Positions 16,875 through 24,904 are shown, counted from the stretch's first letter. The stretch is 28,699 nt of DNA from DUAL01 sp964452095 (GCA_964452095.1 CAYVKX010000015.1:1-28699); one strand, 5' to 3'. The notes: generated by a model not told the origin, from the letters alone. Numbers and translations: made by a program.

Positions 16875-17264
16875 ATGACAAATTTTAACAGCCCAGAAGT
16901 AGATGTGAATTTAAATGCGGAAGCACTTTTTAATAAATTGAGTAATTTGAATAATCTGCAATCTATTTTACCATCTCAAATTACTGATTTTGAATCTACA
17001 GAAGAATCTTGCTCTTTCAAAATGGGCGGAATGCCAAAGATCACTTTGGTAATTGCAGAAAAAACACCTCACTGCAAAATAATATTACAAGCTGAAAATA
17101 GCCAAATTCCTTTTTCTCTTGAATGTAATATTTCGGAAAATGGTAAAAAAAGTAAAGCCATTTTAGAAGTAAATGCCGAGCTTAATATGATGATGAAAAT
17201 GATGATGCAAAAGCCACTGACTAACTTCTTGAATGCAGCAGCTAAAGGTCTAGAAAAACTCTAG
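16875..17264 (+). CDS. SRPBCC-like conserved protein
   Basis: A 129-residue protein with no signal peptide that I match to the SRPBCC (START/Bet v1) type: a short N-terminal strand (EVDVNLNAEALFNKLSNLNNL), a series of beta strands with CSFKMGGMPKITLVI and CKIILQAENSQIPFSLEC, and a long C-terminal helix (MMMQKPLTNFLNAAAKGLEKL). Proteins of this kind sit between pyrE and birA in many Bacteroidota, but no function is known to me. The helix is unusually rich in Met (MMMKMMMQ). Its ATG follows the pyrE stop after one base. The 3' end faces birA with a gap of 7 bases and no visible terminator. Confidence 0.75.
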   Translation: MTNFNSPEVDVNLNAEALFNKLSNLNNLQSILPSQITDFESTEESCSFKMGGMPKITLVIAEKTPHCKIILQAENSQIPFSLECNISENGKKSKAILEVNAELNMMMKMMMQKPLTNFLNAAAKGLEKL

Positions 17265-17271
17265 GTGGGTT

Positions 17272-18015
17272 CTAATATAAATAAGTGATTTCTTTCAGGA
17301 AAAAGGACTTTATTTTTTCATTTTCAAACTCCAACAAAAGCTTCCCCACTTCATCAATTCCAACTATTTTTTCTTTTATTTTTTTTCCTTTTAGTTTATA
17401 ATTTTTCCACTGATTAAGTCCATACAAATTGTCTAAATATTCTGCTTTCAGATTTGCTGTTTTACCTTGTTTTAATTTCTGATATCTGTTTTCTGTGCAA
17501 TCCAAAAGTTCTGTTTGCAATTCTTTAATAGCAAAATCTTTATCTAATTCTAAAGTAAAAGAGGTAGCTTCCAGTAAATAATCAGCAAACTTTATTTGAT
17601 TTACATTCAATCCAATCCCGATAACCGTATCTTTTACCTTATCTTTTTTTACTGTATTTTCAATCAAGATTCCTGCTATTTTTTTATCCTCAATCAACAA
17701 ATCGTTTGGCCATTTAATTTTTGCTCTTTCTAAAAAGTATTTTTTGGTAAAATCATGCAAAGCAAGGGAAATACAAATATTAATTTCAAACTGATTTTTT
17801 AGTAAAATATCTGGAGAAAGCACAATGCTCATCAATATATTTTTTCCATTCTCACTTTCCCAATTGGCACCCACCTGCCCTCTGCCTTTGCTTTGGTATT
17901 TAGCACAAATAACAGCTCCCTGTTTTATCTTTTTTTCTTTCAGTAAATTATGGGCATAACTATTGGTTGAAATAGTTTCTTTTAGCTGAATAATATGGTT
18001 AAATAATGAAGCCAA
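17272..18015 (-). CDS. birA: Biotin--[acetyl-CoA-carboxylase] ligase (monofunctional BirA)
   Basis: BirA activates biotin with ATP and attaches it to the carrier protein of biotin-dependent carboxylases. The 247 residues contain the biotinyl-AMP motif GRGQVGANWES (about 44-54), ILMSIVLSP, and KWPNDLLIEDKKIAGILIEN around residues 99-118. GIGLNVNQ is also present. There is no N-terminal DNA-binding domain, so this is a non-regulatory ligase as in most Bacteroidota. The start is a TTG at 18015; no ATG lies close enough upstream without an extension not seen in homologues. A candidate minus-strand -7 box TAAGTTTG lies at 18060-18067, next to the rsfS start. Confidence 0.93.
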   Translation of the reverse strand: MASLFNHIIQLKETISTNSYAHNLLKEKKIKQGAVICAKYQSKGRGQVGANWESENGKNILMSIVLSPDILLKNQFEINICISLALHDFTKKYFLERAKIKWPNDLLIEDKKIAGILIENTVKKDKVKDTVIGIGLNVNQIKFADYLLEATSFTLELDKDFAIKELQTELLDCTENRYQKLKQGKTANLKAEYLDNLYGLNQWKNYKLKGKKIKEKIVGIDEVGKLLLEFENEKIKSFFLKEITYLY

Positions 18016-18018
18016 AAT

Positions 18019-18053
18019 TTTGCTTTTTTATCCGTTCAAATTGATTACTTTTG
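18019..18053 (+). promoter_or_regulatory. rsfS-ftsH promoter
   Basis: TTTG at 18019-18022 and TACTTTTG at 18046-18053 form a -33/-7 pair with 23-base spacing, ending 24 bases before the rsfS ATG. It overlaps the divergent birA control region. Confidence 0.45.
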
Positions 18054-18076
18054 CAACTGCAAACTTAAAATTTTAA

Positions 18077-18454
18077 ATGGGTAAAAAAACAAGGAAGAAA
18101 AAAAGTGATGTTTTAGCTAAAGCAATCATTGAAGCAATAAAAGAGCATAAAGGTAAAGATGTAGTAAGTATTAACCTAAAAGAAATTGAATCAGCAGTTT
18201 GTGATTTTTTTATTATTTGCCATGGCACATCCAATACGCATATCTCTTCCATTGCCGATAATGTGAGAAAGGATATATCAAAATTACTCAAAGAAAAACC
18301 TGGGCACATTGAGGGGGAGAGTAATAATGAGTGGGTGCTAATGGATTATTTTGATGTAGTTGTTCATATATTTAATAAAGAAAAAAGAGATTTTTATAAA
18401 CTAGAAAATTTGTGGGCTGATGCTCAAATAAAACATATTGAGCAATCCGCTTAA
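18077..18454 (+). CDS. rsfS: Ribosome silencing factor RsfS
   Basis: RsfS binds L14 of the large subunit and blocks subunit joining when nutrients run low. The 125 residues show the family core DFFIICHGTSNTHISSIADNV, GHIEGESNNEWVLMDYFDVVVHIF and the FYKLENLWADA end. The N-terminal stretch is basic (KKTRKKK). The usual cofactor region is intact. It opens the plus-strand run rsfS-ftsH-DUF2007-cdsA-psd, and the ftsH ATG follows after 10 bases. Confidence 0.95.
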   Translation: MGKKTRKKKSDVLAKAIIEAIKEHKGKDVVSINLKEIESAVCDFFIICHGTSNTHISSIADNVRKDISKLLKEKPGHIEGESNNEWVLMDYFDVVVHIFNKEKRDFYKLENLWADAQIKHIEQSA

Positions 18455-18464
18455 GAAGAAAAAG

Positions 18465-20438
18465 ATGAAAAAACCAACAAAAAAAACACCCTCAAAAAAG
18501 AATTTCAAATTCAATATTATTTGGATTTATGCCGCTATTGCTATTTTCTTTTTCGGCTTACAAATGCTAAATTTTGATTCTACCGAGCAAACTTCTTGGC
18601 AAGAATTTAACCGAGATATGCTTCAACAAAAAAAGGTAGAAAAAGTAGTAATTGTAAATAAAGAAATAGCAAGAATCTACATTAAGCAGGAATACTTGGG
18701 AGAAGAAAAATTTAGAGATGCTAAACAAAAACCACTAGGTGGAGCAAATAATAATGGTCCTCATTTTTATTTTGAAATTGGCTCGGTAGAAACTTTTAAT
18801 CAGCAACTAAATGATGCACAAGCTGAGTTTGATAATTATGATAAAATTAGCGTTACTTACAAAACAGAACAAGATGTTTTTGGTGATATTTTGGGATGGA
18901 TACTACCATTAGTATTTTTTATTGCTATTTGGGTTTTTATTATGAGAAGAATGAGTGGTGGAGGCGTTGGTGGTGGGGGGCAGATTTTTAATATAGGAAA
19001 ATCAAAAGCCACTTTATTCGATAAAGAAAAAGTAGAAGTAACATTTGCACATGTTGCCGGATTAGAAGAAGCAAAAGAAGAAGTAGAGGAAATTGTTGAT
19101 TTTCTTAAAAATCCTAAAAAATATACCAGATTAGGAGGTAAGATTCCAAGAGGTGCAATGCTTATTGGTCCTCCTGGAACTGGAAAAACATTACTTGCAA
19201 AAGCAGTGGCAGGTGAAGCCAAAGTTCCTTTTTTCTCTCTTTCAGGATCTGATTTTGTGGAAATGTTTGTTGGGGTTGGTGCTAGTAGAGTTCGGGATTT
19301 ATTTAAGCAAGCAAAAGAGAAAGCTCCATCCATTATTTTTATTGATGAAATTGATGCAATTGGTAGAGCAAGAGGGAAAAATGCAATGACAGGAAGCAAT
19401 GATGAAAGAGAAAATACTCTTAATCAGCTTTTAACGGAAATGGATGGTTTTGGCACTAATACTGGAGTTATTGTTTTAGCAGCAACTAATCGTGCTGATG
19501 TGCTTGATAAAGCCCTTGTTCGCCCTGGAAGATTCGATAGACAAATTTATATTGATTTGCCTGATTTAGTTGCAAGAAAAGAAATTTTTAAAGTTCATCT
19601 AAAACCATTAAAATTGGCTAAAGATATAGATGTTAACTTTTTAGCAAGGCAAACTCCTGGATTTTCTGGTGCAGATATTGCAAATGTGTGTAATGAAGCT
19701 GCCCTTATTGCTGCTAGAAAATCTAAGAAAATTGTAGAAAAACAAGATTTCTTAGATGCTGTTGATAGAATTATTGGAGGATTAGAAAAAAAATCTAAAA
19801 TTATTTCTCCTAACGAAAAGAAAACGATTGCCTATCATGAGGCTGGGCATGCCACTGTGAGTTGGATGTTGGAGTTTGCCTCTCCTTTAATAAAAGTTAC
19901 CATTGTTCCAAGAGGAAGATCTTTAGGGGCGGCATGGTACTTACCAGAGGAAAGACAATTAACAACTACTGAACAAATGCAAGATGAACTTTGTGCAGCA
20001 TTGGGAGGGAGAGCAGCTGAGGAAGTGTTTTTTGATAGAATTTCCACAGGAGCGCTAAGTGATTTGGAGAAAGTAACTAAAATGGCTTATGCTATGGTTA
20101 GCGTATATGGAATGAGCAATAAGGTGGGCAACAGAAGTTATTATGATTCTTCTGGGCAAGGAGCTTCTTTTACAAAACCTTATAGTGAGGCAACTGCTCA
20201 AATTATTGATGAAGAAGTTTCTAGCTTGATTGAAAAAGCTTACACAAGAGCAAAATCTATTCTGAAGAAACACAAAAAACAACTCACCGAATTAGCCGAG
20301 CTTTTATTGGAGAAGGAAGTTATTTACAAAGAGAATCTAGAAGGTATTTTTGGAAAACGAAAATGGACTTCTTTTGAGGAAGAGCAATTAAACGAAATGG
20401 ATAAGAAAGCCGCTAAAAAGAAAAAAAGCAAATCCTAA
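18465..20438 (+). CDS. ftsH: ATP-dependent zinc metalloprotease FtsH
   Basis: FtsH is a membrane-anchored AAA+ protease that degrades misfolded membrane proteins and some regulators. The 657 residues show a basic N-terminus, a first membrane span at about 18-35, a periplasmic domain, a second span at about 142-160 (ILPLVFFIAIWVFIM), and Walker A GPPGTGKT at about 235-242. Walker B FIDEIDAIGR follows, then the arginine-finger region RPGRFDRQ, and the zinc site HEAGH at about 458-462. I chose the ATG at 18465 over a TTG at 18438 that lies within rsfS. The C-terminus ends in a Lys-rich tail. The stop is followed directly by the GTG of the next gene. Confidence 0.97.
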   Translation: MKKPTKKTPSKKNFKFNIIWIYAAIAIFFFGLQMLNFDSTEQTSWQEFNRDMLQQKKVEKVVIVNKEIARIYIKQEYLGEEKFRDAKQKPLGGANNNGPHFYFEIGSVETFNQQLNDAQAEFDNYDKISVTYKTEQDVFGDILGWILPLVFFIAIWVFIMRRMSGGGVGGGGQIFNIGKSKATLFDKEKVEVTFAHVAGLEEAKEEVEEIVDFLKNPKKYTRLGGKIPRGAMLIGPPGTGKTLLAKAVAGEAKVPFFSLSGSDFVEMFVGVGASRVRDLFKQAKEKAPSIIFIDEIDAIGRARGKNAMTGSNDERENTLNQLLTEMDGFGTNTGVIVLAATNRADVLDKALVRPGRFDRQIYIDLPDLVARKEIFKVHLKPLKLAKDIDVNFLARQTPGFSGADIANVCNEAALIAARKSKKIVEKQDFLDAVDRIIGGLEKKSKIISPNEKKTIAYHEAGHATVSWMLEFASPLIKVTIVPRGRSLGAAWYLPEERQLTTTEQMQDELCAALGGRAAEEVFFDRISTGALSDLEKVTKMAYAMVSVYGMSNKVGNRSYYDSSGQGASFTKPYSEATAQIIDEEVSSLIEKAYTRAKSILKKHKKQLTELAELLLEKEVIYKENLEGIFGKRKWTSFEEEQLNEMDKKAAKKKKSKS

Positions 20439-20654
20439 GTGGATTATAATTGGATAAAAATTTACGCATCATCCGAACCTTATAAAATTGAACTATTGAA
20501 AGGTTTCCTAGAAGAAAATAATATCACTGCTATGTCTATCAACAAACAAGATTCCTCTTATTTGGCTTTTGGAGAAATTGAACTTTTTGTAGATGCAAAA
20601 GATGTATTAAAGGCAAAAAACTTAATCAGTAAACAAGATGAACGAAACACTTAA
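20439..20654 (+). CDS. DUF2007 small putative signal-transducing protein
   Basis: A 71-residue soluble protein resembling DUF2007: WIKIYASSEPYKIELLKGFLEENNITA, then a strand, then GEIELFVDAKDVLKAKNLI. Members are short alpha/beta modules with an unproven signalling or ligand-binding label; no function is established. It starts with GTG directly after the ftsH stop and overlaps cdsA by 17 bases, so its production is tied to both. In related flavobacteria I recall an LUD-domain gene at this point, so the presence of DUF2007 alone may be a lineage difference. Confidence 0.8.
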   Translation: MDYNWIKIYASSEPYKIELLKGFLEENNITAMSINKQDSSYLAFGEIELFVDAKDVLKAKNLISKQDERNT

Positions 20655-21240
20655 AAGAGCCCTTTCAGGAGCAGTTTATGTCGCTATTATGTGGTTTGGG
20701 ACTTCTTATTCTGGACTGTCAAAAACTGTATTGTTTTCTGTAATTACTGTTATCTCCACTTTTGAAATGTGGAAATTACACAAAGGAAAAAATGCACTTT
20801 TATCCTATTTTTATGTTTGGGCTCTTATGTTAGCCATACTTTTAGATAAAGAGTTGCTCCTTTTGTTATTCCTTCTCACTTGGACTTTCGATACTTTTGC
20901 TTACCTTTTTGGAATAAAATTTGGTAAAAATAAAATTATGCCTTCTATTTCTCCTAAAAAATCTTGGGAGGGATTTGCTGGCGGCTTTGTTTTTACAATA
21001 ATTGCAGCCATTATAGTGCACCCATATTTTAATAATATTGCGATAAGGGATATTTTTGTAATTAGTGTGATTTTACCTTTTACAGCTACATTGGGTGACT
21101 TTATCGAATCGAATTATAAAAGAAAAGCGGGCGTAAAAGATTCAGGTAATTTTATTCCAGGACACGGAGGGATACTCGATAGAATGGATGCCTTTATGAT
21201 TACAATTCCTACAATATATATACTAATTAACTTACTATAA
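20638..21240 (+). CDS. cdsA: Phosphatidate cytidylyltransferase
   Basis: CdsA makes CDP-diacylglycerol from CTP and phosphatidic acid at the inner membrane. The 200 residues are mostly hydrophobic with about six membrane spans. The signature near the C-terminus is SNYKRKAGVKDSGNFIPGHG followed by GILDRMDA, which is diagnostic. SPKKSWEGFAGG is also conserved. At 200 residues it is shorter than E. coli CdsA (about 285) because the N-terminal spans are fewer, as seen in several Bacteroidota. The ATG lies inside the previous gene and psd starts directly after the stop, giving a lipid-synthesis pair. Confidence 0.94.
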   Translation: MNETLKRALSGAVYVAIMWFGTSYSGLSKTVLFSVITVISTFEMWKLHKGKNALLSYFYVWALMLAILLDKELLLLLFLLTWTFDTFAYLFGIKFGKNKIMPSISPKKSWEGFAGGFVFTIIAAIIVHPYFNNIAIRDIFVISVILPFTATLGDFIESNYKRKAGVKDSGNFIPGHGGILDRMDAFMITIPTIYILINLL

Positions 21241-21888
21241 ATGAAACTCCACAAAGAAGGTTTTAAAACCCTTAGAAATGAAATCTTGATTTTTACATTA
21301 GTGAATTACATTACTTATTGGAATTCTGAAATCATATTTTGGTACTTTACCCTGCCTCTTGCTGTGTTTTTATTTGTAATGTCTGTGTATTTTTTCAGAA
21401 TTGCGAATAGCGCATTTGAACGAAAAGATGGTGTGGTGTATGCCCCTTGTGATGGAAAAGTAGTTGTGATAGAACATACAGAGGAAAACGAATATTATAA
21501 AGGCAAACGCTTACAAATATCTATTTTCATGTCGCCCCTTAATGTGCACAACAACCTTTACCCTGCCTCTGGAAAGGTGGCTTATACCAAATACCATGCA
21601 GGTAAATTTTTGGTGGCTTGGCATCCAAAAGCATCTACCGATAACGAAAGAAATACGGTGGTGGTTGAAAATGAAAAAATATCCATTTTATTTAGGCAAA
21701 TTGCTGGGGCAGTAGCCAGAAGAATTATTTCTTACGCCACAGTTGGAACAAGTGCAACAACTGCTGATGAATTTGGTTTTATTAAGTTTGGGTCAAGGGT
21801 GGATGTATTTTTGCCCATTGGCACAAAAGTATGTGCCGAGCTTAACCAAAAAGTAGAGGGTGGAATTAGCATAATTGCTACTTACTAA
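21241..21888 (+). CDS. psd: Phosphatidylserine decarboxylase (short, archaeal-type)
   Basis: Psd converts phosphatidylserine to phosphatidylethanolamine. The 215 residues begin with one or two membrane segments (about 30-60), then VVYAPCDGKVVVIE, QISIFMSPLNVHNNLYPASG, YHAGKFLVAWHPKASTDNERN, and KFGSRVDVFLP. The self-cleavage that forms the pyruvoyl group is expected between Gly184 and Ser185 in this last motif. The short form without the LGST tail fits the archaeal-like group common in Bacteroidota. Its ATG directly follows the cdsA stop, which fits consecutive steps of the same pathway; phosphatidylserine synthase is not in the window. Confidence 0.93.
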   Translation: MKLHKEGFKTLRNEILIFTLVNYITYWNSEIIFWYFTLPLAVFLFVMSVYFFRIANSAFERKDGVVYAPCDGKVVVIEHTEENEYYKGKRLQISIFMSPLNVHNNLYPASGKVAYTKYHAGKFLVAWHPKASTDNERNTVVVENEKISILFRQIAGAVARRIISYATVGTSATTADEFGFIKFGSRVDVFLPIGTKVCAELNQKVEGGISIIATY

Positions 21889-21943
21889 AAAAAAGCGATT
21901 TTATTTCTAAGAGCTAAAAAAAGCCAACTTTAAACTATTTTAC

Positions 21944-21951
21944 TATATTTG
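21944..21951 (+). promoter_or_regulatory. -7 promoter box for the Cys/Lys-rich gene
   Basis: TATATTTG matches TAnnTTTG and ends 29 bases before the ATG at 21981. The -33 region holds only TTTA-like sequence. Confidence 0.45.
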
Positions 21952-21980
21952 CAACTTAATAATCAAAAAAACAAAACAAA

Positions 21981-22430
21981 ATGAAAAAATTATCAATTGT
22001 AATGCTAGCCTTTCTTTTTATAGGGCTAAGCAGTGCAGTAGCACAAACTGATGCTACAAGCGAAACAAAAACGGAAGAAGTAAAAACGGATTGTCCTTTT
22101 ACAAAAACAGAAGATGGTAAACTTATTTGCGTAAAAACTGGAAAAGAATGTTCGAAAGAAGATTTGGCTAAATGCAAAAAAGGTGGTAAAAAATCTTGCT
22201 GTTCTTCTAAAAAAGGCAAATCAAAATGTAGTAAAAGTAAAGAAGGTTCTTTTAACTTTGATAAAACAAATGACTATAGCGGAAAGAAATCTTCTTGCTC
22301 AGGTAAAGCAAAAAAGAGTGGCTGTAGCAAAGGAGCTAAAAAGAAAGGATGTTGCTCTAAAAAAGGTGCTGCTAAAAAAGGATGTAGCGGTAAAAAAGAA
22401 GCTACAGATGAAGAAAGTAAATCAGAATAA
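21981..22430 (+). CDS. Secreted Cys/Lys-rich low-complexity protein
   Basis: A 149-residue protein with a clear Sec signal peptide (cut expected after AVA, residue 21). The mature part has 12 Cys (38, 50, 57, 65, 73, 74, 83, 106, 115, 124, 125, 135) in a Lys/Ser/Gly-rich background. Short units of the type KKGCCSKKG and KSGCSKG recur. The first four Cys (TDCPF ... LICVKTGKEC ... AKC) may form a more ordered unit, and the rest look like a flexible cationic tail ending in acidic residues. I do not recognise a family. Metal binding or disulfide-linked surface attachment are both possible, but neither is shown. It has its own promoter box and a strong terminator, so it is a single-gene unit. Confidence 0.8.
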   Translation: MKKLSIVMLAFLFIGLSSAVAQTDATSETKTEEVKTDCPFTKTEDGKLICVKTGKECSKEDLAKCKKGGKKSCCSSKKGKSKCSKSKEGSFNFDKTNDYSGKKSSCSGKAKKSGCSKGAKKKGCCSKKGAAKKGCSGKKEATDEESKSE

Positions 22431-22456
22431 TAAAGTTTAGGAATGTACATTGAAAG

Positions 22457-22481
22457 AAGCCACTTAATTGTGGCTTTTTTT
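22457..22481 (+). terminator. Rho-independent terminator after the Cys/Lys-rich gene
   Basis: AAGCCAC (22457-22463) pairs with GTGGCTT (22470-22476) around a TTAATT loop, followed by further T residues to 22481. It is the only clear intrinsic terminator I find in the window. Confidence 0.85.
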
Positions 22482-22501
22482 ATAAAAAAAATAATAAAAG
22501 C

Positions 22502-23140
22502 ATGGATTTTTTACCAGAAAAAATAGAAGAATACGCAAGCTCTCACACCACAGCAGAAAGCGAGTTACTTTCCAAACTAAACAGAGAAACTTGGGCAAAA
22601 ATAATGGTTCCCAGAATGCTTTCTGGGCATATGCAAGGAAGAATATTGTCCATGTTTAGCAAACTTATTCAGCCAAAAAATATTTTAGAAATAGGTACTT
22701 ATACTGGCTATTCTGCTCTTTGCATGGCAGAAGGAATTGCTAAAAACGGAACGCTCCACACTATTGATTGTAATGAGGAAGTAACGGAATTTGCCAAAAA
22801 GTATTTTCAACAATCAGAATATAAAAACAATATTACACAACATATTGGTGATGCAATAGAAATAATCCCGAAAATTGATACCAAATTTCAATTAGTATTT
22901 ATTGATGCAGACAAAGAAAACTACTGTAAATACTATGAATTAGCAATGGAAAAACTAAGCATTGGCGGAGTAATAATTGCTGATAATGTGCTTTGGAGTG
23001 GAAAAGTTTTAGAGGATAATTCTGATGAAGAAACTCGAGCTCTTATTGAGTACAGTAAAAAGGTGCAAAATGATAAAAGAGTAGAAAATATTTTGATGCC
23101 AGTTCGAGATGGCTTAATGATTTGCAGGAAGGTAAAATAG
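22502..23140 (+). CDS. Class I SAM-dependent O-methyltransferase (CCoAOMT-like)
   Basis: A 212-residue member of the caffeoyl-CoA O-methyltransferase-like family. SAM-binding motif I is ILEIGTYTGYSAL, the metal-site region is VFIDADKENYCKYYE, and IIADNVLWSGKV is the downstream motif, ending RDGLMICRK. Such proteins methylate catechol-like or unknown small molecules; in Bacteroidota the substrate is generally not known. The ATG lies 20 bases after the terminator of the preceding gene. I see no promoter box of good quality in that short gap, so it may be served by read-through or by an unrecognised promoter. Confidence 0.92.
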   Translation: MDFLPEKIEEYASSHTTAESELLSKLNRETWAKIMVPRMLSGHMQGRILSMFSKLIQPKNILEIGTYTGYSALCMAEGIAKNGTLHTIDCNEEVTEFAKKYFQQSEYKNNITQHIGDAIEIIPKIDTKFQLVFIDADKENYCKYYELAMEKLSIGGVIIADNVLWSGKVLEDNSDEETRALIEYSKKVQNDKRVENILMPVRDGLMICRKVK

Positions 23141-23184
23141 ATTTAAGTAGTGAGATATTAGAATTGAGACAAAAATAACTACCG

Positions 23185-23219
23185 AACTCCCCTCCTTGGA
23201 TGGGCTAGGGTTGGGTTCT
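23185..23219 (+). repeat. GC-rich intergenic motif, possible dispersed-repeat remnant
   Basis: In the 147-base gap between the methyltransferase and proline dehydrogenase, a C/G-rich stretch of the type CCCCTCC-TTGG-ATGGG-CTAGGGTTGGGTT stands out from the A/T-rich surroundings. The C-run and G-runs can pair imperfectly. Similar C/G-run motifs occur as dispersed intergenic repeats in Bacteroidota, but only one copy is visible here. Confidence 0.4.
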
Positions 23220-23263
23220 AAAAACTAGCAACTAAAAATCAAGCCCAAATTAATTGAAAATTA

Positions 23264-23271
23264 TATTTTTG
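23264..23271 (+). promoter_or_regulatory. -7 promoter box for proline dehydrogenase
   Basis: TATTTTTG matches TAnnTTTG and ends 16 bases before the ATG at 23288. No clear -33 TTTG at normal spacing. Confidence 0.45.
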
Positions 23272-23287
23272 TCAAAATTCTAAACTG

Positions 23288-24454
23288 ATGATTGACTTTG
23301 ATGATGTAAAAGTTGCTTATGCCGACAAATCAGATAAAGATTTAAGCCGAGCATACTTTTTATTTAAGATAATTAGTAACCCTGTTGTAACCAAAATCCT
23401 AACTTTTTTCTTTAAAATAGCCATTGGCTTGCGCTTACCTATCAAAAGTATAATAAAAGCGACTGTTTATAAACAATTTTGCGGAGGAACAACCATAAAA
23501 AGCAGCCAAACCACCATTGAAAAATTATGGCAATCCAAGATAGGAACTATTCTTGACTTTTCAGCAGAAGGTAAAGAATCATCAGAAGATTTTGCAAGAG
23601 CGAAAAAAGAAATAATCGATACAATTATTAAAGCAAAACAGGAAAAAAGCATTCCTTTTTCGGTATTTAAGCCTACTGCTGTTGCAAGTTTTGATTTGCT
23701 GGAAAAGATAAGTAGTAATAAAAATCTAACGGAAAAAGAAAAATCAGAGAAACAAGAACTTGTCTCAAGAATTGATGAAATCTGCAACACCTCATCTACT
23801 AATAAAGTCCCTTTATTTATTGATGCGGAAGAAAGTTGGATTCAAGATGCAATAGATGATATTGTACTTGATATGATGCAGAAATACAATAGCGAAAAAG
23901 CATGGATTTACAACACTTTGCAAATGTATAGAAACGATAGATTAGCTTATTTAAAAGAATTGTATTCAATTGCAAAAACCAATGACTTTTTTATTGGATT
24001 AAAATTAGTAAGAGGTGCTTACCATGAACAAGAAATAGAAAGAGCAGAAAAATTAAATTATCCTTGTCCAGTGCATACTAAAAAAGAAGATACCGATAAA
24101 GATTATGATTTGGCACAAAAGTATTGCATTGAACATTTAAGTAGAATTTCCTTTTGTAGTGGTACACATAATGAAGAAAGCTCAGAATACTTAACTAAGC
24201 TTATACAAGAAAATGGAGTGGATAAAAATGATGAACGCATCATCTTTTCTCAACTACTTGGAATGAGCGATCATGTTTCTTATAATTTAGCGAAAGAAGG
24301 ATATAATATCGCAAAATACGTTCCTTACGGTCCGGTAAAAGATGTGATGCCTTATCTGATTAGACGAGCAGAAGAAAACACCTCAATTTCTGGGCAAATG
24401 AGTAGAGAGTTATCCAATATTATTAAAGAAAAACAAAGAAGAAAAAATAGTTAA
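23288..24454 (+). CDS. Proline dehydrogenase (FAD-dependent)
   Basis: Oxidises proline to pyrroline-5-carboxylate, passing electrons through FAD to quinones; the first step of proline catabolism. The 388 residues form the stand-alone type. Motifs: VPLFIDAEESWIQDAIDD in the barrel, FFIGLKLVRGAYHEQE with the substrate-contacting Lys/Arg, FCSGTHNEESS, and the C-terminal YVPYGPVKDVMPYLIRRAEEN that binds proline and flavin. The partner P5C dehydrogenase is not in the window. The stop overlaps the stop of the convergent DUF4258 gene in a shared TTAA. Confidence 0.94.
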   Translation: MIDFDDVKVAYADKSDKDLSRAYFLFKIISNPVVTKILTFFFKIAIGLRLPIKSIIKATVYKQFCGGTTIKSSQTTIEKLWQSKIGTILDFSAEGKESSEDFARAKKEIIDTIIKAKQEKSIPFSVFKPTAVASFDLLEKISSNKNLTEKEKSEKQELVSRIDEICNTSSTNKVPLFIDAEESWIQDAIDDIVLDMMQKYNSEKAWIYNTLQMYRNDRLAYLKELYSIAKTNDFFIGLKLVRGAYHEQEIERAEKLNYPCPVHTKKEDTDKDYDLAQKYCIEHLSRISFCSGTHNEESSEYLTKLIQENGVDKNDERIIFSQLLGMSDHVSYNLAKEGYNIAKYVPYGPVKDVMPYLIRRAEENTSISGQMSRELSNIIKEKQRRKNS

Positions 24455-24900
24455 AAGTCGCAAATTTCTTGTTCTCCATTTGTTTTAAAAGTCATCACTT
24501 TTACGCTTTTATCATCATAATAACAAAGCTCAAAAGTAACAGATAAATCATTACCATTTACCGAATTTTCTATCACAAAATACTGGCAAGGTTCTCCATC
24601 TTCATCCGATAAATCAAAATTAACTTCCCCATCTTTTAAAACTAAAAGCAAATCTTCTTTTGAAATATTATAATACACCAACTGACATTCTGCTTTTGTG
24701 GAAAAATCAGGATCTATTAAAATCACATTCCCTTGATCATCAGTTGTAGTAGGGTAAAGATGAGAAATTACTCTTTTGTCCATATCAAAGTAATCCATAT
24801 AAGCATAAAAGGTATTTTTCAATCTGTTTTCTGGTCCCATTGAAAGAAAAATAATACTAATTAAAGCTCCAAGTCCGAAAAATAAAAGTCGTCTTCCCAT
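24451..24900 (-). CDS. DUF4258-like membrane-anchored protein
   Basis: A 149-residue protein with one N-terminal membrane span (LLFFGLGALISIIFLSM) followed by a small alpha/beta domain. The part YYNISKEDLLLVLKDGEVNFD, with PCQYFVIEN and SVTFELC downstream, resembles DUF4258, which Bacteroidota carry after the alanine dehydrogenase gene. No function is known for this version. It lies 4 bases after ald on the same strand and is probably the last gene of the porX-tsaE-ald transcript. Confidence 0.75.
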   Translation of the reverse strand: MGRRLLFFGLGALISIIFLSMGPENRLKNTFYAYMDYFDMDKRVISHLYPTTTDDQGNVILIDPDFSTKAECQLVYYNISKEDLLLVLKDGEVNFDLSDEDGEPCQYFVIENSVNGNDLSVTFELCYYDDKSVKVMTFKTNGEQEICDF

Positions 24901-24904
24901 TAAT

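Noticed and set aside
17272..18015. birA as truncated because it lacks a DNA-binding domain
   Set aside because: Monofunctional ligases without that domain are a normal class.
18857..19399. A 180-residue antisense frame inside ftsH
   Set aside because: It lies opposite the conserved AAA core of ftsH and reads as Pro/Ser-rich shadow sequence without known motifs.
22183..22440. An 85-residue Lys/Val-rich frame overlapping the Cys/Lys-rich gene
   Set aside because: It is a shifted reading of the AAA-rich repeats; it lacks a signal peptide and any start signal of its own.
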